Origin: Cytobacillus horneckiae
Lineage (GTDB): Bacteria > Bacillota > Bacilli > Bacillales > Cytobacillaceae
Direction of reading: 5' to 3'
DNA length: 64,000 nt
Assembly (NCBI RefSeq): GCF_002835735.1
Contig: NZ_PISD01000021.1
Coordinates: 20,330-84,329, forward strand
Each line of letters starts with the position of its first letter. Within the stretch, counting starts at the first letter, position 1. Position numbers and translations under genes: made by a program. Below the pieces are notes generated by a model. The model was given only the letters and a program-made list of their open reading frames with translations, ran no database searches and was not told the origin of the DNA. Below are positions 8,445-18,217 of this stretch, in pieces.

Positions 8445-9104
8445 TTAATTATTTAAATCAAACTGTTTTCCTTTTACTAAATAAAAAATATGCTCGGAAA
8501 TATTCGTTACATGATCTGCTGCTCTTTCTAAATAACGGCAAGTAAATGAAAGCTGCGTAATTTGTGTAAGATGCTGTGGTTTTTCCCTGCTAATTTTCAT
8601 TAAGTCAATAATCGTTTGTCCATATAAATCATCAACTTCATCATCCATATCCGCCACTTTTTTAGCTTTTTTTAGATCCTCTTCATTGAAAGCCTCTAAA
8701 GACTGCTTTAACATTTTTAAGGTGATTGCATGCATTTGCTTAATATGTTCAATTGGCTTCACATGTTCTTCTGACCCGATTCTTATTGTCGCTTTTGCAA
8801 TATTTACGGCAAAATCGGCAATACGCTCAATATCAGTTGCAATTTTAATTGCTACAATGATTCTGCGCAAATCAATGGCAACCGGCTGTTGCTTCGCAAT
8901 GAGCAAAATGGCAAAGTCATTTATTTCTTCATATAAGATATCTGCCTTTGTGTCATCTTCCATGATTTCTAATGCCAGCTCGATATTATGATTTTCCAAA
9001 GCATCAATTGACCTAGATAATGCATCTTCAGCAAAATGACCCAAGTCTAATAATTTTCCTCGTAAATCCATTAGTTCTTCATCAAATTTCTCTCTAACTG
9101 CCAT
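8445..9104 (-). CDS. phoU: Phosphate signalling protein PhoU
   Basis: A 219-residue all-helical protein made of two PhoU repeats. Each carries an acidic metal-site motif of the family (EEINDFAILL; ATDIERIADFAVNIA; RYLERAADHVTNISEHI). PhoU links the Pst transporter to the PhoR-type sensor and limits phosphate uptake. The ATG at 9104 with AAAGGAGAA upstream is chosen over an upstream in-frame start. It is the last gene of pstS-pstC-pstA-pstB-phoU. B. subtilis has no phoU here, so this is the more widespread pst layout. Confidence 0.94.
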   Translation of the reverse strand: MAVREKFDEELMDLRGKLLDLGHFAEDALSRSIDALENHNIELALEIMEDDTKADILYEEINDFAILLIAKQQPVAIDLRRIIVAIKIATDIERIADFAVNIAKATIRIGSEEHVKPIEHIKQMHAITLKMLKQSLEAFNEEDLKKAKKVADMDDEVDDLYGQTIIDLMKISREKPQHLTQITQLSFTCRYLERAADHVTNISEHIFYLVKGKQFDLNN

Positions 9105-9139
9105 AATGATAAATTCTCCTTTCTTGAGCAAAAAAGCGA

Positions 9140-9964
9140 TTAGCCAAATCTGCCTGTAATATAATCCTCTGTCCGCTGATCAGCTGGATTTGAGAAGATT
9201 TGGTCAGTTTCGCTATACTCAATGACCTCACCATTAAGGAAGAAGGCCGTTTTATCAGATATCCTTGCTGCCTGTTGCATATTATGAGTAACAATAATAA
9301 TACTATATTCTTTTTTTAACTCCTGAACAAGCTCTTCTACTTTTAATGTCGATATCGGATCAAGAGCAGACGTAGGTTCATCCATTAAAATGACATCCGG
9401 TTCAATTGCCAGGCATCTTGCAATACATAGGCGTTGCTGCTGACCACCCGATAGGCCAAAAGCATTTTCATTCAATCGGTCTTTAACCTCATCCCAAATT
9501 GCTGCTCCTTTCAGACTTTTCTCAACGATTTGGTTTAAGATTTTCTTGTCTTTAATTCCATGAATTTTTGGTCCGTAAGCGACATTTTCAAAAATAGATT
9601 TAGGAAATGGGTTAGGCTTTTGAAAAACCATGCCGACTTTTGTTCGCAGTTCTTCTACTCCATACCCTTTTTGAAGAATATTTCTGCCTCGATATTTGAT
9701 TTCACCCGAAGTTTTCACATCCGGAACAAGTTCTATCATTCGATTTAATGTTTTTATATAAGTGGATTTGCCGCAACCTGATGGACCAATGATTGCTGTG
9801 ACTTCCTTTTCATTTATCTCCAAATTAATATTTTTCAATGCATGATTTGTACCATACCATAAGTTTAAATCTTTCGTATGATAAACAGCTTCTTTCCTTT
9901 GACTTTCAGCATTTGCTGCTGTTTGATTTTGCTGATTATTCAGCTTTACCATCGTAGTATTCAT
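9140..9964 (-). CDS. pstB: Phosphate ABC transporter ATP-binding protein
   Basis: A 274-residue ABC ATPase that powers high-affinity phosphate import. Walker [10 protein letters not shown] is at residues 60-68; the signature LSGGQQQRL, Walker [14 protein letters not shown] and switch His ([12 protein letters not shown]) follow. The 30-residue polar N-terminus is variable in the family. GAGGAG lies eight bases before the ATG. There is one ATPase here, where B. subtilis has the pair pstBA/pstBB. Confidence 0.96.
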   Translation of the reverse strand: MNTTMVKLNNQQNQTAANAESQRKEAVYHTKDLNLWYGTNHALKNINLEINEKEVTAIIGPSGCGKSTYIKTLNRMIELVPDVKTSGEIKYRGRNILQKGYGVEELRTKVGMVFQKPNPFPKSIFENVAYGPKIHGIKDKKILNQIVEKSLKGAAIWDEVKDRLNENAFGLSGGQQQRLCIARCLAIEPDVILMDEPTSALDPISTLKVEELVQELKKEYSIIIVTHNMQQAARISDKTAFFLNGEVIEYSETDQIFSNPADQRTEDYITGRFG

Positions 9965-9985
9965 GCGCCCATCTCCTCTTTTAGG

Positions 9986-10864
9986 TTAATAGCGTTTTTG
10001 AAATTTATTCCTGATATATACTGCAACCGAGTTCATAATAATTAATAATGTTAATAAAACGATTATCCCTGCAGCCGCCACTGCATGAAACTCCTCTTGC
10101 GGTCTGCCAGTCCAGTTATAGATTTGCATAGGCAGAACAGTGAACATATCAAACACAGATTGCGGTAAAAAGGCAAGGAAAAGCGGAAGCCCTAAAACAA
10201 CAAGCGGTGCTGTTTCACCAATTGCCCGTGACAGGGCTAAAATTCCTCCTGTTAATATCCCAGGTATGGCTGCAGGCATGACAACCCTTAAAATGGTTTG
10301 CCATTTCGTTGCACCCATACCATAAGAAGCTTCCCGCAATTCCTTTGGCACTGCTCTTATCGCTTCCTGAGAGGAAACGATGATAATTGGCAGCACAAGC
10401 AAGCTCATTGTTAAACCTGCTGCTATTACACTTGTTCCGAGTGAGAGTGCTCTGACAAATACCGTTAACCCTAATAATCCGAAAACAATGGATGGTACAC
10501 CGGCAAGATTGGAAATATTCACTTGGATAAACGTAGTGAACTTCCCTTTTTTTGCATATTCCTCTAAATAAATGGCCGTCCCTACTCCAAAAAAGAGTGT
10601 AACTGGGGCCACGACTGCCATTAGCCATACTGTACCTATTAACGCTGTTTTAACTCCAGCTTGTTCAGGATTTCTTGAAGGCAATCCTTGCATAAACTGC
10701 CAATCAAGATATCCGATTCCTTGAGTGATGACACGATATAATAATATTCCTAAGACGAGAAGTGCAAAGATAGTAGCTGCCATAAACAAACATTTAAACA
10801 CCAAATTTTTTATTAGCCTTGGTTTCATTCTTCGCAGTATTGTTGATTCGTTGATCAGCTTCAT
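9986..10864 (-). CDS. pstA: Phosphate ABC transporter permease PstA
   Basis: Inner-membrane permease of 292 residues with six helices. The coupling loop EAIRAVPKELREASYGMGATKWQTILRV contains the EAA-type motif contacting PstB. The ATG at 10864 (MKLINEST) has AGGGAGGA upstream; a longer reading into pstC is less likely. The start lies right after the pstC stop, and pstB follows 21 bases downstream. Confidence 0.95.
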   Translation of the reverse strand: MKLINESTILRRMKPRLIKNLVFKCLFMAATIFALLVLGILLYRVITQGIGYLDWQFMQGLPSRNPEQAGVKTALIGTVWLMAVVAPVTLFFGVGTAIYLEEYAKKGKFTTFIQVNISNLAGVPSIVFGLLGLTVFVRALSLGTSVIAAGLTMSLLVLPIIIVSSQEAIRAVPKELREASYGMGATKWQTILRVVMPAAIPGILTGGILALSRAIGETAPLVVLGLPLFLAFLPQSVFDMFTVLPMQIYNWTGRPQEEFHAVAAAGIIVLLTLLIIMNSVAVYIRNKFQKRY

Positions 10865-10865
10865 T

Positions 10866-11816
10866 TTAGTATTCCTCCCTAAAGCGTTTAGAGATGAATT
10901 GGGCAAGAAGATTCATCATTAATGTGAAGATGAACAATGTAAATCCGACTGCATAGATGCTGTAATAAATGGTCGTTCCATATCCGGCATCTCCCTGGCT
11001 CACCTGGACAATATAAGCAGTCATTGTTTGAATAGACCCTGTCACATCCCAGCTTAAATTTGGTGTAGAACCGCCAGCAACCGCAACGATCATCGTTTCT
11101 CCAATCGCACGGGAAACTGCTAAGACGATGGAAGCAATAATACCTGAAACCGCAGCAGGAATGACGATTTTTATCGCAACCTCAAGCTTTGTTGCACCCA
11201 ATGCATAGGCCCCTTCTCTCATCGATTTTGGAACGGATGTCATCGCATCCTCTGAGAGAGAAGCAATCATCGGTGTGATCATGATTCCGATAACAATCCC
11301 AGGACTTAATGCATTGAATATTTCCAAGGAGGGAATTAAATCCCTTAGTATAGGCGTTACAAATGTTAAGGCAAAGAATCCATAAACAATGGTTGGTATC
11401 CCTGCGAGAACTTCTAATATAGGCTTAATAATCCTTCTCGTCCTGTCAGTCGCATACTCACTCAAGAAAACAGCGGAAGCAATTCCTATAGGAACAGCTA
11501 CTATCGCTGCAATGAACGCGACTTTCAATGTACCAGATATAAGCGGCAGAATTCCAAAAGATCCTTGAGTTTCTGAGAATGGATACCACTTTTGCGCGGT
11601 AAAGAATTCTTTTATCGAAACATGGTTAAAGAATGTAAAGGTTTCTGCTAATAATGTAACGACAATTCCTACCGTTGTTAATACCGATACAATCGCCGTT
11701 AACAGCAAGATAAAAGGCACAATTTTTTCTGTTTGAATAAGTTTATTTTTTTTCTGTTTTTTTTGCTGTATCATTTGCTGCACTGAAAAAGAATTTCTAC
11801 TTTCTGGTAATGCCAT
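10866..11816 (-). CDS. pstC: Phosphate ABC transporter permease PstC
   Basis: Partner permease of PstA, 316 residues, with one N-terminal helix preceding the binding-protein-dependent transport domain. The coupling motif EDAMTSVPKSMREGAYALGATK is clear. The ATG at 11816 (MALPES) has GGGGGGA six bases upstream. It is separated from pstS by a strong hairpin (see that entry), which probably sets unequal expression of pstS and the rest. Confidence 0.95.
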   Translation of the reverse strand: MALPESRNSFSVQQMIQQKKQKKNKLIQTEKIVPFILLLTAIVSVLTTVGIVVTLLAETFTFFNHVSIKEFFTAQKWYPFSETQGSFGILPLISGTLKVAFIAAIVAVPIGIASAVFLSEYATDRTRRIIKPILEVLAGIPTIVYGFFALTFVTPILRDLIPSLEIFNALSPGIVIGIMITPMIASLSEDAMTSVPKSMREGAYALGATKLEVAIKIVIPAAVSGIIASIVLAVSRAIGETMIVAVAGGSTPNLSWDVTGSIQTMTAYIVQVSQGDAGYGTTIYYSIYAVGFTLFIFTLMMNLLAQFISKRFREEY

Positions 11817-11840
11817 GGTGAATCCCCCCTTCATCCCCTT

Positions 11841-11885
11841 GATTATAAACCCTGCCCCTAAATAGATAAGGCAGTGCTTATAATC
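11841..11885 (-). promoter_or_regulatory. Stem-loop between pstS and pstC
   Basis: On the minus strand GATTATAAGCACTGCC pairs with GGCAGGGTTTATAATC, a 16-position stem with one mismatch and one wobble. No T run follows, so this looks like an mRNA processing or stabilising hairpin rather than a terminator. The known B. subtilis pst operon is processed after pstS. Confidence 0.7.
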
Positions 11886-11898
11886 GGTTTCCGCTATA

Positions 11899-12894
11899 TT
11901 ACTTTAAGCCTTCAATCGTTTTTAAGCCTTCTTCATAATCTTCATCTTTAAGTTTTACATAGCCTACATCTTCTGAAAGGACGCCGGCATTTTCCATTAC
12001 GAATTTAACAAATTCATATGTTTCTTCATTTTTCAATGATTCGTTTTTAACGTAAATGTACAGTGGTCTTGATAACGGAGCGTATTCACCGCTTTCAACT
12101 GTATCATGCGTCGGCTCTACTGCTCCACTTCCTCCATCCACTGGCACAACTTTCAGTTTATCTTTGTTTTCAACATAGTAAGCAAATCCAAAGAATCCAA
12201 TAGCGTTTTTATCACCTGCAACACCTTGAACAAGAATGTTATCATCCTCTGAAAGCGTTGCTTGTTCAACGATTGGTGAATCCTCTAGGATTACTTCGTT
12301 GAAGTAGTCATACGTACCGGAGTCCGTACCTGGAGAGTAGAATTTAATTTCTTCATCTGGCCATTCAGGACGGATATCCGACCATTTTTTTGTTTCTCCA
12401 GAGTCTACCCAAATTTCTTTTAATTCTTCAACTGTTAAATGATCTACCCAATCATTTTCTTTATTTACTACAATTGAAAGGCCGTCATTGGCTAATTTTA
12501 ATTCAGTGTAATCAATGCCCGCTTCCTCTAATTGAGCTTTTTCTTCATCTTTAATTTCACGAGAAGCATTGCTGATATCTGTTGTGCCAGCAATGAATTG
12601 TTTAAACCCGCCGCCTGTGCCCGAGGAGGCTACTGAAACTTTGACTCCCGGCTGCTCCATACCGAACTCCTCAACAACTGCTTCCATAATTGGATATACT
12701 GTTGAAGATCCATCGATATTAATCTCACCTTGAAGCTGTTTATTTTCTTCATTAGCTGATTCCGTTGCTGATCCATTCGATTGAGAACCATTTCCATTTC
12801 CTGTTCCCTCATCCGAAGCGCCGCATGCCGCTGTGAATGCTAGCACCGATCCTACCATCAATGACGTTGCCACATACTTAAATCGTTTCTTCAT
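11899..12894 (-). CDS. pstS: Phosphate-binding lipoprotein PstS
   Basis: Extracellular solute-binding protein of the Pst system, 331 residues. It has a lipoprotein signal ([20 protein letters not shown] then TAAC, Cys24), a Ser/Asn/Gly-rich linker, and the phosphate site blocks [26 protein letters not shown] and [20 protein letters not shown] precedes the ATG. It is the first gene of the operon and lies under the PhoP box upstream. Confidence 0.96.
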   Translation of the reverse strand: MKKRFKYVATSLMVGSVLAFTAACGASDEGTGNGNGSQSNGSATESANEENKQLQGEINIDGSSTVYPIMEAVVEEFGMEQPGVKVSVASSGTGGGFKQFIAGTTDISNASREIKDEEKAQLEEAGIDYTELKLANDGLSIVVNKENDWVDHLTVEELKEIWVDSGETKKWSDIRPEWPDEEIKFYSPGTDSGTYDYFNEVILEDSPIVEQATLSEDDNILVQGVAGDKNAIGFFGFAYYVENKDKLKVVPVDGGSGAVEPTHDTVESGEYAPLSRPLYIYVKNESLKNEETYEFVKFVMENAGVLSEDVGYVKLKDEDYEEGLKTIEGLK

Positions 12895-12938
12895 ACTCTA
12901 CTCCCCCTAAAGAATCAGTTGTTTTGTCCTACACCCCC

Positions 12939-13022
12939 ATCATAAGACCACAACATTAATCCGGTTTTAACCAGTTGTAAATATTCTGTAAACGCATGTG
13001 AAGATGTGTAAAAGTATGTAAA
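12939..13022 (-). promoter_or_regulatory. PhoP-box promoter of the pst operon
   Basis: Reading the minus strand, TTTACA-like hexamers start at 13022, 13012, 13002 (TTCACA), 12992 and 12981, with a weaker GTTAAA at 12971: six units at 10-11 bp spacing. A TATGAT -10 element lies at 12944-12939. This is the tandem TT(A/T/C)ACA architecture bound by phosphorylated PhoP. Confidence 0.88.
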
Positions 13023-13043
13023 GATAGTAAAGATGGCACAATG

Positions 13044-13080
13044 GTACCTGTCACCCACAAATTTCTACAAAATTCGACAA
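13044..13080. repeat. Dispersed short repeat, copy 1
   Basis: GTACCTGTCACCCACAAA followed by ACAAAATTCGACAA recurs at 56282-56308. This copy carries about ten extra bases in the middle. Confidence 0.8.
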
Positions 13081-13087
13081 TCGTAAC

Positions 13088-13137
13088 AAAAAAGCGAAGC
13101 AACATCTTTACTAGTTAGATGCTGCTTCGCTTTTTTT
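13088..13137 (-). terminator. Bidirectional terminator after pbpA
   Basis: AAAGCGAAGCAACATC and GATGCTGCTTCGCTTT form a long stem with T runs on both strands. It ends pbpA and insulates pstS. Confidence 0.88.
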
Positions 13138-13266
13138 GTTTGGTTTTTTTTAAAGTTATTTTTAATTGTTTTGATTGATTTAATGATTGATTTGCAAATG
13201 CAAATGCTTTGATGGAAAGAAAAAATAGAGCTGGATGATTATTTAAGTTGGCTTAACTAAATGGTT

Positions 13267-15441
13267 TTACTCTCCGTCTTCTTCATTTTCTCCATCCTCA
13301 TTCGTCACATCGATTGCTTCCTGCTTTGTGATGTCGTCTGTATTTTGATTTGATTTACGTTCTTCCTTAATTTCAAAATAAGCATCCAATACACGCTCAG
13401 CAATTTTCATATTGGCTTTATGATCGACACTGCCTTGGAATGCCCATGGCACCAATACAGAGATGGCTACTTCCGGATTATTATGCGGCGCATAGCCTAC
13501 AAAGCTTAAGTTCATCACTTCCGGAGGCTCATCATATTTGCTGCGCTCAGGACCGTCATAGAATGCTTCAGCAGTACCTGTTTTACCAGCTGGTTTGTAA
13601 TCCTTTTTGCCAAAATACACTACACCTGTACCGCCTGTTTCCTGTGTTACTTGGCGGAATCCCTCTTGTACACGGTCAATCCATTCATCCTTTGCATCAA
13701 CCTTATTTAGTACCTTTGGAGAAATTTCTTGCACAATTGGCCCCAGCTCCTCATTTTCCGTAAGCGGTTCTCTAATTTCCTTCACGATATGAGGCTCCAT
13801 CCGATTTCCGCCATTGGCAATCGTGGAAATATATTGGGCAAGCTGCATATTGGAATACGTATCATACTGGCCGATGGAAAGGTCAAGCATGAAACCTGGC
13901 AGTTTGCTTGTTCCTTTAAAGCCTGTTTGTTCATTTGGCAAATCAATCCCTGTTCGAACACCTAAGCCAAATTGTGCGAAAGAATCTCTAATTATGTTAA
14001 ACCCTTCAGGATCCAGTGGAAGTGCTTTATTATATTCATATCTTCCTCCACCGATTCTGATGACTGTTTCGAACATGTATACGTTGGAAGACACCCTCAA
14101 TGCATGTACATCACTGATTGGGCCAAAACTCTTCCATGATTTTTTCTCAGGTGTGCCAGCTATTTTTAACGGGCGGTCATTAAATACGGTTCCTGGGCTA
14201 ATGACGCCTTCTTTATATCCAGTTAGTATTGTTGCACCCTTTATAACTGATCCAGCATTATAAGTTGTTGTAATATTACCTAGAGCATCATCTGTCATCC
14301 TGCTTTGACCAGTCTCTTCATCTTTAACGATTTTTCTTCCAGCCATCGTTAAAATCTCACCGCTGTAAGGATCAGATAATACAACATAAGCACGGTCAAG
14401 CAAGCCTGTGCCTGGAGAACCTTTGGCTGAACGTAATTCTTCCTCAAGAATTTTTTCAACTTCTAGCTGCAAATCCATATCAATACTTAAAACAAGGTCT
14501 TTTCCTCTCTGTCCTTCAGAGATTGGAATCGTTTCAAGCACTGTCCCGCCCTTATCTGTCACATTTTTCACCTTAGCCTTTTGTCCATGCAATACTTCTT
14601 CATATTGAAGCTCAATGTAGCTTTTTCCTACACGGTCATTGCGGCTGTAGTCACGTGCTAAATAATAATCAAGCTGCTCTGCAGGCACGCCCTCCTCCGA
14701 ACTGGAAACTGAGCCAAGCACAGATTTTAAAGTTTTATCGAAGGTGTAATATCTCTCCCAATCCGTAGTCGTATCTACACCAGGAAGATGCTGCAAATTC
14801 TCACTTACAATCGCAAATTCCTTATCCGTCACATCTTTATTTTTAACGATTTGCGGAGTTAAGGCGTATCCGCTCGAAAAATCACGGTAAATCGCAATAA
14901 TTTCTTTATCTTGATCTGTTAACTCATCAAGCTCTTCTTCAGTAATCCGATCTAATGTGAGCTGATACACTTCCTTATCGAATTCAGATCCTTCCATTTC
15001 TTCTTTTAAAGCATCCTGTTCTGATTGTGGCACCTTTTCTTCTGCACGCTCAGGATTAATGATAATCCAATAATCCTTCATATCCCTTTCTCTAACCTTG
15101 CTCGAATCTTTATCAATTAACTTCGCTAGCTTTTCTGCAGTATCAAGCATCTCCTCTTGACTTGCACCATTATTTGTATATGTAATGGCATTTTGCGGCA
15201 TATTGTCCACAACAATCTTTCCTGTACTATCATAAATCTTTCCTCGCGGCACCGGATTGTTCACCGTTATATCCTCGGTTCGTTCTATTTCACGCTTATA
15301 ATCATCTCCATAAACAATTTGCACAAACCCTAACCGAAATATAAGCACAGAAAATAGCAAAAACACAATTAAGAAGAGCATGTTCAGCCGAAAAGAAACA
15401 TGATTCTTCTTTTTCTTTTTATTCAATAGTAATAACCACAC
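13267..15441 (-). CDS. pbpA: Penicillin-binding protein 2A, class B transpeptidase
   Basis: A 724-residue bitopic enzyme that crosslinks peptidoglycan during rod elongation and spore outgrowth. It has an N-terminal membrane anchor (residues 20-42) and a PBP dimerisation domain with PRGKIYD. The transpeptidase domain has SVIK (Ser398), SSN (451-453) and KTGTAE (620-625). The acidic tail is unusually Glu/Asp-rich. The start is uncertain: GTG at 15441 has AGGGAA almost touching it, and a TTG 15 bases later is an alternative. It lies between pst and the yqgE-like permease, as in B. subtilis. Confidence 0.94.
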   Translation of the reverse strand: MWLLLLNKKKKKNHVSFRLNMLFLIVFLLFSVLIFRLGFVQIVYGDDYKREIERTEDITVNNPVPRGKIYDSTGKIVVDNMPQNAITYTNNGASQEEMLDTAEKLAKLIDKDSSKVRERDMKDYWIIINPERAEEKVPQSEQDALKEEMEGSEFDKEVYQLTLDRITEEELDELTDQDKEIIAIYRDFSSGYALTPQIVKNKDVTDKEFAIVSENLQHLPGVDTTTDWERYYTFDKTLKSVLGSVSSSEEGVPAEQLDYYLARDYSRNDRVGKSYIELQYEEVLHGQKAKVKNVTDKGGTVLETIPISEGQRGKDLVLSIDMDLQLEVEKILEEELRSAKGSPGTGLLDRAYVVLSDPYSGEILTMAGRKIVKDEETGQSRMTDDALGNITTTYNAGSVIKGATILTGYKEGVISPGTVFNDRPLKIAGTPEKKSWKSFGPISDVHALRVSSNVYMFETVIRIGGGRYEYNKALPLDPEGFNIIRDSFAQFGLGVRTGIDLPNEQTGFKGTSKLPGFMLDLSIGQYDTYSNMQLAQYISTIANGGNRMEPHIVKEIREPLTENEELGPIVQEISPKVLNKVDAKDEWIDRVQEGFRQVTQETGGTGVVYFGKKDYKPAGKTGTAEAFYDGPERSKYDEPPEVMNLSFVGYAPHNNPEVAISVLVPWAFQGSVDHKANMKIAERVLDAYFEIKEERKSNQNTDDITKQEAIDVTNEDGENEEDGE

Positions 15442-15534
15442 TTCCCTATTTTGATCTTACTTTCTATTTTAAAAGAAAACGACAAATAATTCTATAAAGA
15501 ACCATTTGTCGTCATGGAGAAAAATTTAACATCT

Positions 15535-16746
15535 TCACGAAATATTAATTTTTCTTATATAAAAGTAGATGATACTATGACCGATGCCTAAAATTAAGAG
15601 CAAAACCGGGATACTGTATTTGTCATCGAAAAATACAACCGCTGCAATAAACGCTAAAATCGAAACAATCCTGCCCACATTTAAAAATAGCTCACGAACC
15701 ACAATATACTCAATCCTCATTTCAGCCGCCTTCCATGCTGTACCAATCACGTCATATGACATCGAAACATAAGGAACGAGCATCAGTGGATAAGCAACAG
15801 CGATAACTGCAGCATAAAGAAGAAGCTTTGGATAAGTCACTTCAAAAATAATTAAAAATATGGAGGCGTAAAGTAAACTTCCTCCGATAAGAATGGCCGC
15901 TTTGCGATGATTCTTTTTTAACAATCTCGAAACAAGATAATAACATACTAAGGCGATGCCTGAGTTAACTAATCCAAAGGTTCCTAAAGCAAGCTCACTT
16001 CCAGTTGAGATAAACACAAATACCGAAACGACAAATGCAAAGGTACCTTCTCGCAGCCCTTGAAAAAAATGGGCATTAGTGATTCTTTTCCAATTAATAT
16101 TATTCTTTCGCTCTGCCACAATTCTCTGAAACCAATACTTCCCGTTGGCAGGTCTTCTTTTAATAAAAAAGCTCAAAAATACAGCAATGCCAAACAGACC
16201 AAGCGAAAGGCCAAAAATTACTGAATAACCAGTAAAGGCTTCCATCCTAGATATGATAAACCCTGCTGAAATCGGTCCAATCATACCCCCAATCGAAGAG
16301 AGCAGACCAAGAAATCCATTAAAGAAATCGCGATTTTCAGGATCAGTAATTTCGAAGGTAAGCACATTAAATGCAAGCCAATAAAAACCCGATCCTACTC
16401 CTAACAAAGCGCCAAGCACAAGAAGATATTTCGATGCATTACTGCCTGCGAGAAGAACCATGACATAGAAAATAGATAAAAAAATCACGCCCAGTCTTAA
16501 AACAATGACGCGATCAATTTTCTTTGCCCATCTGCCTGCGATGATAAATGTAATCGGCTGAAACACGACAGTCGCTAAATTATATAATCCCAGGTCCAAA
16601 TATTTTCCAGATTGTTTCCACAAAAAAATATTCACAAAAGTATTGGATAAAGCAATACTTAAGGAATATAACCCTCCAATAACAAGCAATAGTGTTAAAT
16701 CTCTCGTTAAGTCAACATCACCAATGATTTTTTGTATTTTACTCAT
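15535..16746 (-). CDS. yqgE: MFS transporter, YqgE-like
   Basis: A 403-residue, 12-helix major facilitator. The loop GRWAKKIDRVIVLRLG between helices 2 and 3 is the family's charged loop A. AAGGGGAG lies before the ATG at 16746 (MSKIQK). It occupies the place of yqgE between sodA and pbpA. The substrate is unknown. Confidence 0.85.
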   Translation of the reverse strand: MSKIQKIIGDVDLTRDLTLLLVIGGLYSLSIALSNTFVNIFLWKQSGKYLDLGLYNLATVVFQPITFIIAGRWAKKIDRVIVLRLGVIFLSIFYVMVLLAGSNASKYLLVLGALLGVGSGFYWLAFNVLTFEITDPENRDFFNGFLGLLSSIGGMIGPISAGFIISRMEAFTGYSVIFGLSLGLFGIAVFLSFFIKRRPANGKYWFQRIVAERKNNINWKRITNAHFFQGLREGTFAFVVSVFVFISTGSELALGTFGLVNSGIALVCYYLVSRLLKKNHRKAAILIGGSLLYASIFLIIFEVTYPKLLLYAAVIAVAYPLMLVPYVSMSYDVIGTAWKAAEMRIEYIVVRELFLNVGRIVSILAFIAAVVFFDDKYSIPVLLLILGIGHSIIYFYIRKINIS

Positions 16747-16840
16747 AAAAAAACTCCCCTTTGGTTCTAATGGGTAGTTTTTACAAAACACAAACAGTTA
16801 TGCAGGTTAAATTCATCTTTATTCCTGCACTATTAAAATA

Positions 16841-16872
16841 AAAAAGCCATGGAAAATCTCCATGGGCTTTTG
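16841..16872 (-). terminator. Terminator after sodA
   Basis: AAAGCCATGG pairs with CCATGGGCTTT, with a T run on the minus strand. Confidence 0.82.
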
Positions 16873-16879
16873 CATTTAT

Positions 16880-17488
16880 TTATTTTGCAGCACTATAACG
16901 TTTAGCCACTTCATCCCAATTTACAACATTCCAAAATGCGTTAATATAATCAGGACGGCGGTTTTGATAATTTAAATAGTAAGCATGTTCCCACACGTCT
17001 AAGCCAAGGATTGGCGTTTTACCTTCCATTATTGGCGAGTCTTGGTTAGGTGTGCTTGATAATTCTAATTCGCCGTTGTTAACAGATAACCATGCCCAGC
17101 CTGATCCGAATCGAGTAGTTGCTGCTTTAGCAAACTCTTCTTTAAAGTTATCAAAGCTGCCAAATTTGCTAGCAATTGCATCAGCAAGCTCACCAGTTGG
17201 TGCACCGCCGCCGTTTGGAGAAATGATCTGCCAGAATAATGAGTGGTTTGCATGTCCGCCACCATTATTGCGCACAGCTGTGCGAGCCGATTCAGGAACC
17301 GCATCTAAGTTAGCAATAACTTCTGCAACAGATTTAGAAGTTAATTCAGCATTTCCTTCCAACGCGTTATTTAAGTTCGTTACATAGGTGTTGTGATGCT
17401 TCGTATGGTGAATATTCATTGTTTCTTTGTCAATATGAGGTTCTAATGCGTCATAAGCGTAAGGTAATTGTGGTAGTTCAAATGCCAT
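16880..17488 (-). CDS. sodA: Superoxide dismutase, Mn/Fe family
   Basis: A 202-residue cytoplasmic enzyme that dismutates superoxide. The metal ligands are His in [12 protein letters not shown], His in GHANHSLFW, and Asp and His in [10 protein letters not shown]. The residue pattern fits the Mn-type of Bacillus. The ATG at 17488 has GGGAGGA upstream; the reading before it is not coding-like. Monocistronic, with its own terminator. Confidence 0.97.
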   Translation of the reverse strand: MAFELPQLPYAYDALEPHIDKETMNIHHTKHHNTYVTNLNNALEGNAELTSKSVAEVIANLDAVPESARTAVRNNGGGHANHSLFWQIISPNGGGAPTGELADAIASKFGSFDNFKEEFAKAATTRFGSGWAWLSVNNGELELSSTPNQDSPIMEGKTPILGLDVWEHAYYLNYQNRRPDYINAFWNVVNWDEVAKRYSAAK

Positions 17489-17676
17489 AATAAAATTCCT
17501 CCCTATGTACAATAATTTTTCAAGCCTTTTGATTGAAAATTCACAATACAACAGCTCTTAGCGTTAACATTATCAAACTAGCCCTAAAGCATCAAATGAT
17601 ATGCATTGTTAACAAATTTAAAATACCCTCTACACTTCATTTTATACCCTGATTTTTAAGAAGAAAACCATAAAAA

Positions 17677-18159
17677 TCATAAAACGACAAAGAGGAAATA
17701 AATAATCATGACTGCTTGAATAATCCCTTTCGTAAAAATGCTGCTAATAAACCCAATAAGCGAGCCGAATCCAACTTTTATCGCTTCTTTAATATTTCTG
17801 CGGTGAACGATTAGCTCTGCTATAACCGCACCAAGAAAGGGACCAAGAATAATACCTGCAACCGGAATAACAAATGGCCCCACCAAGATGCCGATCGTGC
17901 TTCCCCATATTCCCGCCTTTGTTCCGCCATACTTCTTTACACCAATCATATTGGAAATATAATCGGCGCCAAACAATAGGATAACAAACAGAATTTGAAT
18001 CGTCCAAAACAGCCAATTAAACGGCTCAAACGAGAAGAATAGCCCATAAACAATGAAACCTGCAGCAATAAATAATACACTTGGTATAATCGGATAAACG
18101 AGCCCTGCAAATGCTACGATAAATAAAATAATAATAATTGTCCATGCCAAAAACTCCAT
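17677..18159 (-). CDS. yqgC: DUF456 family membrane protein, YqgC-like
   Basis: A 160-residue, four-to-five-helix membrane protein with two Gly-rich blocks: [19 protein letters not shown], then [15 protein letters not shown]. These are typical of DUF456, whose glycine zippers resemble membrane-inserting proteins. Its position beside sodA matches yqgC. Function unknown. Confidence 0.8.
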   Translation of the reverse strand: MEFLAWTIIIILFIVAFAGLVYPIIPSVLFIAAGFIVYGLFFSFEPFNWLFWTIQILFVILLFGADYISNMIGVKKYGGTKAGIWGSTIGILVGPFVIPVAGIILGPFLGAVIAELIVHRRNIKEAIKVGFGSLIGFISSIFTKGIIQAVMIIYFLFVVL

Positions 18160-18180
18160 TTAAACGCCTCCTTAAATAGC

Positions 18181-18214
18181 GGAAAAAGCAAGGGATAACT
18201 CCCCTTGCTTTTCC
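18181..18214 (-). terminator. Terminator after the Na/Pi cotransporter gene
   Basis: GGAAAAAGCAAGGG pairs with CCCTTGCTTTTCC; the minus-strand transcript ends in a T run. Confidence 0.82.
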
Positions 18215-18217
18215 CCT

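Noticed and set aside
13190..13210. ATTTGCAAATGCAAATGC as a possible operator
   Set aside because: It is short, AT-rich and low in complexity, and lies after the pbpA terminator region without a gene to control.
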